Below, in pieces: positions 33,401-45,400 of a stretch of 64,000 nucleotides of DNA. Source of the stretch: Diphasiastrum complanatum (lineage: Eukaryota; Streptophyta; Lycopodiopsida; Lycopodiales; Lycopodiaceae); NCBI GenBank assembly GCA_029204225.1, contig CM055106.1, positions 40,688,368 through 40,752,367 on the forward strand. The letters are read 5' to 3'. The position numbers and the translations under genes were made by a program. The notes below the pieces were generated by a model. It worked only from the letters and a program-made list of their open reading frames with translations. It ran no database searches and was not told the DNA's origin. Each line of letters begins with the position of its first letter. The stretch's first letter is position 1.

Positions 33401-36400
33401 AATGCGTAACCAGAAATATACATAACCAACAGTAAATGTAAAGAGGCCTGCGGAATATATGCAGAGTAGCCCAGTAGGCCTGTATCCTGTAGTCCGTAAC
33501 TGATTTGCAATCCTTATTTAAATTTGTCTCTAGCAAGTGATTTTAGGTGTTCAGAGAGTTGGTGTAGTTCTTCTATATAATGGGGAGTTGGTGTCAAAAG
33601 AATTCTCTTTCTCTTCCTGTCTTGAATTCTCCAGGCAACTGGTAGATTGGCAACTTTGGTTCTCTTGCATGTGTAGACCTTTGTGTCTACTTTGGAGAAT
33701 AGATGAAGAAGATTCCCTACCTCTCCACATTTGGATTCTCCTTGGTTGCCTGCAGCAACATTGTGCTTTTGCATCACTGCTTTCTCCCACTCCTAGCTTA
33801 TGAAGCTTTATAGGGAATCCGTTTTTGATGATATTTCTGCACACATGCAATGATAGCTGCTCTTATTCCTTTTATGATTGCGAGATCCGAGTGTTGTGTG
33901 TTGGAATTGATGGGAATCGCTTAATGATATTAAGTACCAATTCTTGCAGATAGGATGAGGTTGGGCTAGAATAGTAATCTTGTTGTTCCATGTTGGAACT
34001 TATGAGAACTTAGAAGTGAGTCAGGTGCAAAATGTGGATTCTTGTAGGTCCCATTGGGATTGTGCATACAACATGCTGATGGATCTTCATTCTAGTTCAA
34101 TCATTGCATATATGTGTCTCCATCCTTATTGTTAAGGGTGACATATGCAGCCATGCATGTGGCTATATCAATTTTATATGCCAATTTACTACTGCATGCA
34201 TTTCTAGGTGGATGGAGAGAAATCATAATTTATCATTTCATCTTCAGAGAACTTTTGTACCTGTTTGTAACAGCCTCTAATTTTTAAGCTCTAAAATGCA
34301 AACTAGCCAACGCATAGGAAATGCTCAAAACCTGCTGATCCTTCAAAATGGAGGGTGATGATTTTTAGTCTGCATCTAGTTGCCAAAGTTTTTATGGTGG
34401 ATTCATGTCGTTTTTGAATGGTGAAAAGAAGAAGGGCCCATGTTAATGTTGTGGAAGGATGGGCACATTGATAACAAATGAGCCCAAATTGCCTCTATTT
34501 ACCTTGTTCGATTGCAAAGCACATGATTTCAAACTAAAAATTCAATCAGATCAAGGACCCAAATTAATTATGAAGCATATGCACGATTTCTAATGCTGAT
34601 CAGTATAAATTATAAGGTGCTTACTGCTTAGTTATTTGAAGCTGGCTAGAATCTGCAAAAGGTGGAGGTCTGGTCGGTAAAATTGAGCTAGTAGTGTGAC
34701 CAAAAAGGGATATCTAAACAGTAACTAAAAAATTGTCCTTTTTATACAATGGATTTGTTCAATTTGACAAGCTTGTGCATGAGTGCATATCAAAATCTGA
34801 ATACCCAAGTGCAAGCTACTAGTGTTCAAGTTATGATTGCACTTTTTTACTCATGTCTAATTTCATTTGAGCTGCTTTTGAAGTGGGACATCGTTAAGGA
34901 GTGACACTTTGGTTTCTCATGGTGTCATGATGTGCAGTTATTGCAAGAATTCACAAAAATGTGAGGCAGGATATCAAAGAGTTGTTAACAGTCATTGTAC
35001 CAAGGCATCCAAAACGTGGATACAAAATCCAAAGAGTAAGTATGAAGCCTTTGTCAAGAACTTTGGTTGTTAGTATTTTGATTATTAGGTTATAAGTGTA
35101 ATACGTATGGGTAACAAGATTGCCATAGTCAGATGTCTTAGTGCAACCTATTAGTTGTGTGATGCTAAAAGTATGGTGCTTAAATCATCGGGGCAAACCA
35201 TGTTGCTTATTATTTTGGGCTAGTTTGTCTTTTCTGAGCATCTACTCGTGCATGTAACTTTTGTGGCAATTTGCGTGCTTTATGGATTCAATCTTTTAAA
35301 ATAAATATTTACTCTTGCAAAATTAAGTTTTTGGTTTTGGAGTCAAAGAAGAGAAAGAAAAGTACCAATCCAATCTGATATTTCTTTGATTAGTATGATT
35401 TTAAGGTGTTGCACATAGAGGCCACTTGATTTAGAGTGGTTTGTTCTATAAATTTAAGATTCAATTTCTCCAAAATGCCTCATTTTCTAATGCAACAAGA
35501 TTCAATTTCTAGTGCAACAACATTCAATCTCTTCTTAAGGAGACAAGAACTAACTGCACTATGCTATTTCTTGGCTAAGATGACACTATTAAGTGACTCT
35601 AGGAAACTTGTAGGAGATGGACGATGATTCACCAGATTGCAGGACCCAACAGAGCTTACCAAAATTCCTACGGTAATTGGTGACTAACACCATGAGAAGG
35701 ATCCTTTAATCTGATTATTTACTAAGTATGTTACATAGCTTCAGACTTCGATTCATTCTTATAATTTCAAGTGGAGATACATCCTGGCTACTGCACGTGC
35801 TCTCCATCCACAAACTCCCGGGTAGATTGAGTGAATGGCAAAACGGAAGCCCCATCACTATATAGACATAGCATAGTGAATGGCAAAACGGAAGCCCCAC
35901 CACTATATAGACATAGCATAAGTTATGGACTCGGCTCATTACATTCGCCATGTCCATTTACATTTACTTTACTTTATGCATAAGCAGGCTTTGGGCCCTT
36001 TTTTATTCATTATTTGACATTTAGACTATATGGTTGGCCTTGGGCCCTATTATTGACATTTAGACCATATTATTGGCCTTGGGCCCTATGATTCACTATA
36101 TTGGTTATTTGGTCATATTACTGAGAGTGTGGGCCTTCTTGGAGGGCGCACTATTTTCCCTCTCAGTTTGGCCCTAGCCACTGGAAGCTTCCTTTTAGGG
36201 CTTCCTCTTGGCTATAAGTTGGGATTCTGTGTCATTTGTTACTTGGCTTATGATATGATCTCCTTCTTTAGTCTCTTTAAGCTTTCTCTCTCTTGCTTTC
36301 TAGGGTTAAGTCTTGCTTATGTGATGCTTTTATAGACTAAATCTAGATCAGCCGTGGCTACGTTCATAACTTGGTATCAGAGCACTTTCCTGAGCATCTC

Positions 36401-39400
36401 CATTGAGCAGATTTTTCTCTCACAGGAGGGCGCCCATCTTTAGCTTGGATCTTCACCATTTTTCAGCCGGATCTTCAGCATTTCTCCACACTTGTCTTGC
36501 AGATTTTTACGACGGATCGGAGGAGGACAGGCGCCCACTTGCTGCCCATTTCTAGCGCCCTCTTGCTGGCTGCCTACTGCTGCATTTTCAGCCTTTTTCC
36601 TCCCCTATATTGGGCGCCCTACTGCCTCCTATTTGCTGCCCTATTGGGCGCCCTCATGCTTGATGACCAGCGCCCTACTGTTCCTTCCTTTGCTGAAAAT
36701 TTCCGCTTTTTGCTGCCCCTATTCGCCACCTTCCATCAGCCACTCCTAGCGCCCTACCAACCCATCTTTTTGATCCAATTTTTTTTTGCCGTTTACTACC
36801 TCTCTTGGACGCCCACACTCCACCATAGCTGGCGCCCTACATCCGCCTCAATTTCAGCTCACCCTCCTACACTGCTGTCTGTGTTCGCAACCCTACCCCG
36901 GACAATACAAACACGCCTAGATGCTTAGAAAGCCACTCCCACCCAGCTTCATCGCGCATCGGGATTGCTCCCCGTCTTTATCGCAAACTTTTTTTTACCC
37001 TTGAAGGGCGATCTCTGATTTTTCAGCCTTGTGTCCTCGCTGCCCATACCTCCTTTTTGTTATCACTTCCTTTCCTTGGCTGCTCCCTTTCCAGCCCTAT
37101 AGTCCATTATTGTTTCTCATACTTTTACTCACCGTTTACTCCACGTTGTTGGGCCCTTAGCATCTTTTTTGGAGGCTGCCCGGTACCTCGACATATCGCC
37201 GCTATTTTTCAGCTCACTTCCGGTTGCGGTTACGAGGTATTTCTTACTTAGTTGTCCTTTCCGTTCATCTTACATCGCGAGTTCTATTGTGTCTTTTCAT
37301 TGGCGTGCCTGTTGTGACGACTTATGTCCTCTCCTTCAGTTCGTCCAATTGTTTAGCACATTTCTTTTCTCGCTTACTTTTTCTTCCTCATGGCTAGCTC
37401 ACCCACTACACCTGCGAGTCATTCCGGACCTTTAGATGAACAGTTTGCTGATATGCGTGACTCTCTTACTCTCCTCAGTAGTCATTTCGACCAAATGATG
37501 ACCGGTTTTACCACTCTACAGACCGGCTTTGCCACTATGCAGTCACAGATTGATTCCTTACAGCCACATTGTTGCGCCGGCGCCTCAAAGGGCGCTGGGA
37601 CTTGAGCGGTTTCCCCAACAGGCGCTTAAGTCTAACATTCATCCATCATGCACTTACATAAAAGCCAACTCAGAAACGTAACAAGCTTAACCATTCAGAC
37701 TTAAGAAAATTGGAATCCCAACCAACCCGAAAGCCAACTCAGAATCCGTCCCCAAAAGGTAACCAAAGGCAAAGACAAGCCACACATGAAATCCAAGGCA
37801 TAGTGGTCGCCAAACTGACCAATTGGCATAGCGGCAAGCCCCATGTCGATGACAGGGACCCTTAGGCGCCAGCGACGCAAAAAGGTTGTAGTAAGGGTCC
37901 TTCCACTTGGACCAGTCCCGGAGGCGAAACCGAAATGGTAATCATCCCCAAGGATCAACTTTATTAGATTTGGAAGAGGTTACATTCATACATAGACTGA
38001 CCGGTCTCGGGGCCACCAACACGTGCTGGGCATTGTGCCTGGCTCGTGCTGGTAGAGGGAGCTGAGACCTGGCGACTGGATTCCTGGCGCTGGTTGAGCT
38101 GCCCAAGTTTCTGTCTGCCGGACTCCCCCTATAGTTCTGCTGTGATTCGGCGCACCCCCTCTGGTTTGAAACATAGTGCTTTCTGGTAAAGCACGCTTTT
38201 CAGGACTTAGTTTTTATTTTGCTGATTAAGCCTGGCAAGCCTGGCAGAATCAGTCTGGCTCCCGGACATGGGTCCCGGGAGCCGTCCCGGCGGCCGAATC
38301 AACCTGCTTTCCTGACTAGGCCATGACTCGAGCTCCAGAGCTAGCTCATGACTTTGTGAGTACTTGACTGGCTCACCACAGGTCGGAGGCTCAGTCCTTG
38401 ACATTCTAACTTGCTCTGGGACCTTAGGGAGTGTCACCCCTTTGAGTCTTACAGGGCACGCTGGGTGCACCCAAGTCAGCTTTACAACATCCTCCCCTCG
38501 TTTGAGAAAGCTGATGTCCTCATCAAGGCCAAACTAGAACCTAAGACTCATGGCACGGGCTTAATTCACCGGCCAGACTTTAGTCACATATACAAGGGCA
38601 CGGGCTTGATTCACCGGCCAAAGGAAACCAACTGTAAAGCAGAGTAATGATATTGTGTTTTACACCCAGCACAGGAAAAGTGTGGATCTAGTTCACTTAC
38701 GTAAAACCTGTGTGAAGCTGCTGCACTTAGACATCAAACTGAAGCTCACTCCTCAATGAGAAATGCGGCTTACTTTATTAGCATGAAAGAAAAAGGTACT
38801 CACGGCTCCCTTAAGCCTCAGATATGTCGTTGTCGTCGCACATCTGGATGAGTCCCCTAGGACTCTAGATATTTCGTTTGGTCGTCCAGGTTGAGCTCCT
38901 TGAGCTCTGCATCGGCACTTAGATTCACCTTTGACGTAGAAACTGCAGGCAATGTTGGCTCCATTTGACCTCGCGTCAGCTGGTTTGTCACTGTTGGATG
39001 TCTTTCATTAAAAAAGTGAGTTTTCGCTTGGTCACACAAGGTGAGCTCCTTGAGCTCTGCATCGGCACTTGAATTCACCTTTGATGTAGAGACTATAGGC
39101 AATTTGGCTCCATTTGTTCCCGTGTCAGCTGGTCTGTCACTGTTGGTTGTCCTTCGTTAAATAGGTGAATGAGATTGGGAGGAATGGTTGGCTCAGGTTC
39201 ATTTGTGTCGTTCTTTTCTAGTTGGTCCCCTGGCACAGCTCTGACGACACAAGGTCTCCTGCCATTATATAATAACACAAGGTTAACCCCTTTTGCCAAG
39301 AAGGCCACCACATGTTCGTTAAACCAGCTTAATCCCAAAATAGCGTCGAAGGCATCCATCTTCAAGATTGTGAACGTTAGTCGATTCTTCCAGGCTCCCA

Positions 39401-42400
39401 GAGAGATTGGTAAGTTGGTTGCCAATCTACAAGTGGTCATTGTACCTTTCGCGGTCTCCACACAAATAGGAGTCACATTTTCTTCACATTGGATGTCCAA
39501 TTCTCCTGTCAGTTTTTCTGACAAGTAGTTATGTGACGCCCCCAGGTCTACCATGAAGTAAATGATCCTGCCTTGAATACAGCCTTTCAGGTACAATAAC
39601 TTGGATCCTCTCGCAGGAGTCGCCATAAGATGTTCACGATAAGCCGCAAGTGCCCCTATCTGTTGCAAGGCATTCAGGTCAGACTCCGTCAAATCCGTTT
39701 CTGGGTCCTCTTCATCATCTTGTTCACCATCTTCTTGATCAAATGCCTCTCTCTCCATCCTATCAAATCCTTCAATGGCAGCCATGATTTGCTTATTCAA
39801 TGGTTTGGGGCATGATCTCCAAGAGTGACCTTGCTGATGACAGTTGAAGCAGCGCATGGAACTGCCCACTGTTGGTGAGCTGTTGCTGTGACTAGTTGAA
39901 GGTCCAACATTGTTTCTTCTCTGGAACATGTTCCCTCCATTGTTGCCTTGGTTGCCAAACCCTGTTTTTGTTGGGAATTTATTCACGCTACTCGAGGCTT
40001 GGTTGCCATTTGGAGCTGAGTCCCCCCTTGAAAAGAAGCTCGGACTCGGTCTGGATCCACTAAATACTCTTGTTGAGGTTGCAGGAGCAGCTGGTGCCAA
40101 TGTGCTCTCATAATCACAAACCATTTCAGCCGCTCGAATAGTTGAATTGAAATCATGGGGCATGTAGCTGTCTATCGCACGTCGGGTCCAGGATTGCATT
40201 CCAGACAATAGGTAATGAGTTTTGTCCGCCTCGGACATATCTTCAATAACCCATACACTCTGTCTGAATCTATTGAGGTACTCTCGCAATGACCCTTTCT
40301 GTTTGAGCCCCGATAATTCTGTCCTCAATCTCATGTGTGAATCCTTCGGTATGAACTCCTCTCGTAACGCGGCTTTGAATGCGTCCCATGTTTGAAAATG
40401 CATTCCTGCCATCCGGTACCAATTTGTAGTGTAGCCCTCAAAATATGCTAATGCCAAGTCAGTTCTTTCTTCCTCAGGAGTGTTCATTAGACGGAAGTAA
40501 TGGTCCATGTGAAACAACCAATCTTCCACAACTCGAATGTCACGCTCTCCTTTGAAAGTAGGTGGTGCTTTCACTTTGGCAGTCTTTCTTGGGCCCTCCG
40601 TGGTTCGCGCTCGTGGTTCTCTTGGTATCTGTGGAGGAGGCGCCACTGCATTCTCCCTAGTTGCTTCCAACTCTTCAAACCTGGCTTCGAGCTGTGTTAG
40701 CCCGTCTCTCATTTCTCTAGCAAGGTTAATTTGGGTAAGATTCATGGCTCGCAAGGATGTTTGCCATTCTTTCCTTTCGGTTTCTCTATCCTTCTTCACC
40801 TCGCTAAGCATAGCCGTCATTGCGCTTGATAAGTATTGCCGCATCTTCACTTCAAAGAGGTCCTGTTGTGCCTCTGGCAAGGGTTCATCTCTTGGTGTAG
40901 GTTCAGAAGGGCCACCCATCTCTTCATGGAGGGGCGCCACTGTGGAGTGCATACGCTCTTTCTTTCTCGACTTGGACCTGGTGCCATCTCGATGCATGCG
41001 AGAGCTGTATTCTCGAGTCAGCTCTTCTCCGTCCGTCAGTGCTCGTAACTCTTCAAGATGGTCCTCCATTATAGTCAGAGGTGTACTTCCAACAGATTAT
41101 CGCCTCAATCCTTTTTATATTTGAAGCTCTCCCTTCTGTCAGCCGGGCCCCACAGCTCTCTTTTCTTCTTTATTAAATCAGCTTCAATGAAAATATCCCT
41201 TCCTCAAACTTAGCACGCCCACATCACCTGAGAGCCAAGTAGGAACCAGGTCATTTGTGTCCAAGCAAGCACACGACAAACGGAACATACCAACCAAAGC
41301 AAAATACAGAGGATCCCTCTCAAGCCACAAACCCCCCCTTGAGACCGGACGTAGGACCTTTGCCTAGCCGCGCCCACACAAATCTATCACAGAATTAGCC
41401 CACGGGGAAACATCCATCCAACCATCGTGCTTTCAGCATTAAGCAGCACATTGCCTCAGTCACGCCCCACCACTTTTTGGTCGATAGCCCTTATAGCTAA
41501 ACGATCGGCAGCTATCCCGCACCGGCAGCTAACCACCCGTGCTTTACACCCGAATTCGAGCAGCATCTCTGTATCAATGGTTAACCCGTACAGTTCGAAT
41601 ATGTCGCCCCGCACCCCACAAGGTACAGACCGTGCTTTCACCTACCTAGGCAGCACTTTGCCTCATCCGTCCTACGTGCAGACAGCGCCAGGCCCGAACC
41701 GCGAGAACTGACCGTGCTTACACCTCGAGGGCAGCACTTTGACTCATCAAGTCCCCCGTTCTGCCGACCACCCCGACCGTGGACGCACCCGTGCTTACAC
41801 TGTGGGCAGCACCTTGCGCAACGGTTGTCCTGACAAATCCCAAAAACGTGGCCATCCCTGTGAGACTTGCGTAGCTGACCGGCTAGTCGGCTCTGATACC
41901 ACATGTTGCGCCGGCGCCTCAAAGGGCGCTGGGACTTGAGCGGTTTCCCCAACACGCGCTTAAGTCTAACATTCATCCATCATGCACTTACATAAAAGCC
42001 AACTCAGAAACGTAACAAGCTTAACCATTCAGACTTAAGAAAATTGGAATCCCAACCAACCCGAAAGCCAACTCAGAATCCGTCCCCAAAAGGTAACCAA
42101 AGGCAAAGACAAGCCACACATGAAATCCAAGGCATAGTGGTCGCCAAACTGACCAATTGGCATAGCGGCAAGCCCCATGTCGATGACAGGGACCCTTAGG
42201 CGCCAGCGACGCAAAAAGGTTGTAGTAAGGGTCCTTCCACTTGGACCAGTCCCGGAGGCGAAACCAAAATGGTAATCATCCCCAAGGATCAACTTTATTA
42301 GATTTGGAAGAGGTTACATTCATACATAGACTGACCGGTCTCGGGGCCACCAACACGTGCTGGGCATTGTGCCTGGCTCGTGCTGGTAGAGGGAGCTGAG

Positions 42401-45400
42401 ACCTGGCGACTGGATTCCTGGCGCTGGTTGAGCTGCCCAAGTTTCTGTCTGCCGGACTCCCCCTATAGTTCTGCTGTGATTCGGCGCACCCCCTCTGGTT
42501 TGAAACATAGTGCTTTCTGGTAAAGCACGCTTTTCAGGACTTAGTTTTTATTTTGCTGATTAAGCCTGGCAGAATCAGTCTGGCTCCCGGACATGGGTCC
42601 CGGGAGCCGTCCCGGCGGCCGAATCAACCTGCTTTCCTGACTAGGCCATGACTCGAGCTCCAGAGCTAGCTCATGACTTTGTGAGTACTTGACTGGCTCA
42701 CCACAGGTCGGAGGCTCAGTCCTTGACATTCTAACTTGCTCTGGGACCTTAGGGAGTGTCACCCCTTTGAGTCTTACAGGGCACGCTGGGTGCACCCAAG
42801 TCAGCTTTACAACACACATGGACCTGGCAAAGCCCCTGTTCATTCATCATTTGGGTCTCCATTTGGACTTCCATCCTCGTCTACTTCCTTTGGCGGTGGG
42901 CCTCATTTTCCACCTAACCCACCACCCGGTTTTCCACGTCCTACAGCTCCTGAGTCACATTTTCCACGACATCTAGCTCTTGAGCCACATTTTGCTCAAG
43001 ATTTTCGTGATCGGGTACAACTTGCCACCTATTCTGGTTCCTCTGACGGGAACTTGTTAGAGAATTGGTTTGCAAAGCTTGATACTTATTTTCAGATTTA
43101 CCCTAAGACTGATCCTCAGAAGATCCAGTTAGCCGCCTTACATTTAGATGGACGTGCTGCCACTTGGTGGCGGGTCTACCGACTTGACCCTGATCGGGAC
43201 GGTCTCCAGTTATGGCCTACCTTTCGTCGTGATCTTCGTCATGCTATGATTGACCCTCAGTGGCTGAGCCGCCAACGTGATATATTCCGTAGTCTTACTC
43301 AGAGTGGTGATCTTTCTTCCTATACAGATCAGTTTATGGACCTTTCCTACCTCTTTACAGATCTTCAGCCCATCGAGCTTATTTCTCGCTACATTGCTGG
43401 ACTTCGTGGTGCTCTACGATATGATGTCTCTTCTTTCCGTCCACCCACACTTGTTGAGGCCATGTCCCTTGCTAGTACTTTACAGCATAAGTACCCTGAT
43501 CCTGCTCCCTTTCGCTTTTCCCGACCCCGTCCATCTCTTTCACCTCTACCATCTCCGGCCCCATCTGCCCCATCCACTGTCGTCCCGACCTCTTCTCTTA
43601 CTTCTCCCGCTCCTCGCCCTCCGCCTCCTCGTCCTGCTTTTGTCCGACGTTACACGTCTGCAGAGTTCGCTGACATTCAGCAGAAGCATCTTTGCTTTCG
43701 TTGTAAGAGTCCTGACCACATTGCCCGTGATTGCCGCCAGCCCCTGCCTACCTCTACTGCTGTTTTCTACCATGAGGGCACTACCCCAGATGAGTCCGAT
43801 ATCTACATTCATATATCTGATGAGCCTGATCTATCTCCAGAGCCTTCTACTAATTTACTTCCTGCTACTTGCCATGCTCAGCTTGCTTATGCTACCTGGA
43901 CAGGGTGCCCCGGTCCTCGCTCCATTCGGCTACGTGTGCGCATTACTGGTCGTGAGTATATTGCTTTAGTTGATACCGGCAGCACTCATTCCTTTATCAG
44001 CAGTTATGTTCTCAGCCGGATACGCGCTTCACCTATTCCTGCTCCACAGCCTCTCACAGTCGAGGTTGCCAGTTCTCACTCATTTCCTAGTTCTCAGATG
44101 TTTAAGGGATTATCCTACCGCATTGGTGATTTTTCTGGACAGGCAGAAATTTATATCATTCCTCTGGAGCGCTATGACCTTATCCTTGGTGCTGATTGGT
44201 TTGCTTCATTGGGAGCGGTTACTTTGGACCTGGCTCAGCAGACATTGACATTTGTTCATGATGCAGCGACCCACTCACTTGCTGGTATTGATTCTCAGGC
44301 AGATTTCCAGCTGATCAGCGGGAAGCAGTTTATCCGCAGCCTACCTAAGGCTCATTGTGCAACTTTATTATGTGTTCAGCGTGCTGCAGCAGATTCTCCA
44401 GTGACTACCTCTCCTCCAGCAACTGTTCCTCAGGTGATCTCTGACTTATTACATCAGTATGCATTTGCCTTTTCAGAACCTACGACGCTACCACCATTAC
44501 GTGATGTGAACCACCATATTGATTTGCGTCCTGGTTCTGCTCCTCCCTCCCGGCCTCCTTACCGTATGTCTAAGTCTGAGCGTGATGAGGTTGAGCTTCA
44601 GATTACTGCTTTACTAGATCAGGGCCTTATTGTTCCTAGTCACAGTCCTTTTGGTGCCCCTGTTCTCCTTGTCAGTAAGAAAGATGGTTCCAAACGCCTC
44701 TGCATTGATTATCGTGCCCTCAATAAGTTGACCATCCGTAACCAGTATCCTATTCCTCACATGGATGATCTCTTTGACCAGTTAGGCACCTCTCATCTTT
44801 TTTCTAAGATAGACTTACGTTCCGGCTATCACCAGATTAGGATGCATCCTTCAGACGAACACAAGACTGCGTTTCGTACCCATCTTGGTTTGTATGAGTT
44901 TCGTGTTCTTCCTTTTGGTGTTACTAATGGTCCACCTACGTTCCAGAATGTGATGAATAACATCATGCGTCCTCTCCTTGGTCGTTGTGTTTTAGTTTAT
45001 TTTGATGATATTCTTGTTTTTAGTAAGACTCTTGATGAGCATGTGTTACATCTTTCATCTGTTTTTCAATTGCTTGTTCATCACCAGTTGTTTGCTAAAC
45101 TTTCTAAGTGTTCCTTTGCTATTGTTGAGATTGAGTTTTTAGGATTTCTCATTTGTGATGGTCGTATTCGTTTGGACCCTCATAAGGTTCGGGCAATCGC
45201 TGATTGGCTTGTTCCCACAGATGTCCACCATGTTCGTATGTTTCTTGGTCTCGCTACTCACCTTCGTCGTCCTGTTCCTCACTTTGCCACTGTGGCTGCC
45301 CCTCTTCATGCCCTTTTGAAGAAGTCTAGTGCTTTTGTTTGGACTTTTGATTGTCAGTTCGCCTTTGACACTCTTCGTCGTGCTGTTGTGGAGGCCTCTG

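Larger units (their letters stand above)
28714..33501 (-). mobile_element. Gypsy element D (family G1), antisense in KDTA intron 7
   Basis: LTRs at 28714-29174 and 33040-33501 are flanked by the 5-bp repeat GATTT (28709-28713, 33502-33506). On the minus strand they read AGTTACGG...CATAACT. The primer site is at 33028-33039 and the purine tract CCAGGGAG borders the 3' LTR. The interior lacks nearly all of gag and has an in-frame loss of RNase H, a shorter loss near 30770, frameshifts and a nonsense codon. It is defective. Confidence 0.93.
37570..42814 (-). mobile_element. Element C: non-autonomous LTR retrotransposon with gag-protease only
   Basis: LTRs at 37570-38489 (920 bp) and 41904-42814 (911 bp) differ by two substitutions and a 9-bp duplication. 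Target duplication CACAT at 37565-37569 and 42815-42819. Ends TGTTG/CAACA. Minus-strand primer site at 41890-41901; purine tract GAGGGGAGGA next to the 3' LTR. The interior codes for gag and a retropepsin remnant but no reverse transcriptase, RNase H or integrase. It must borrow these enzymes. This is like the TR-GAG class described in plants. Its LTR identity makes it the youngest clear insertion here. Confidence 0.94.

Noticed and set aside
42736-42819. N-terminal extension of the element B gag-pol frame
   Set aside because: These codons come from the LTR of element C, read through by chance. The real start is at 37390.
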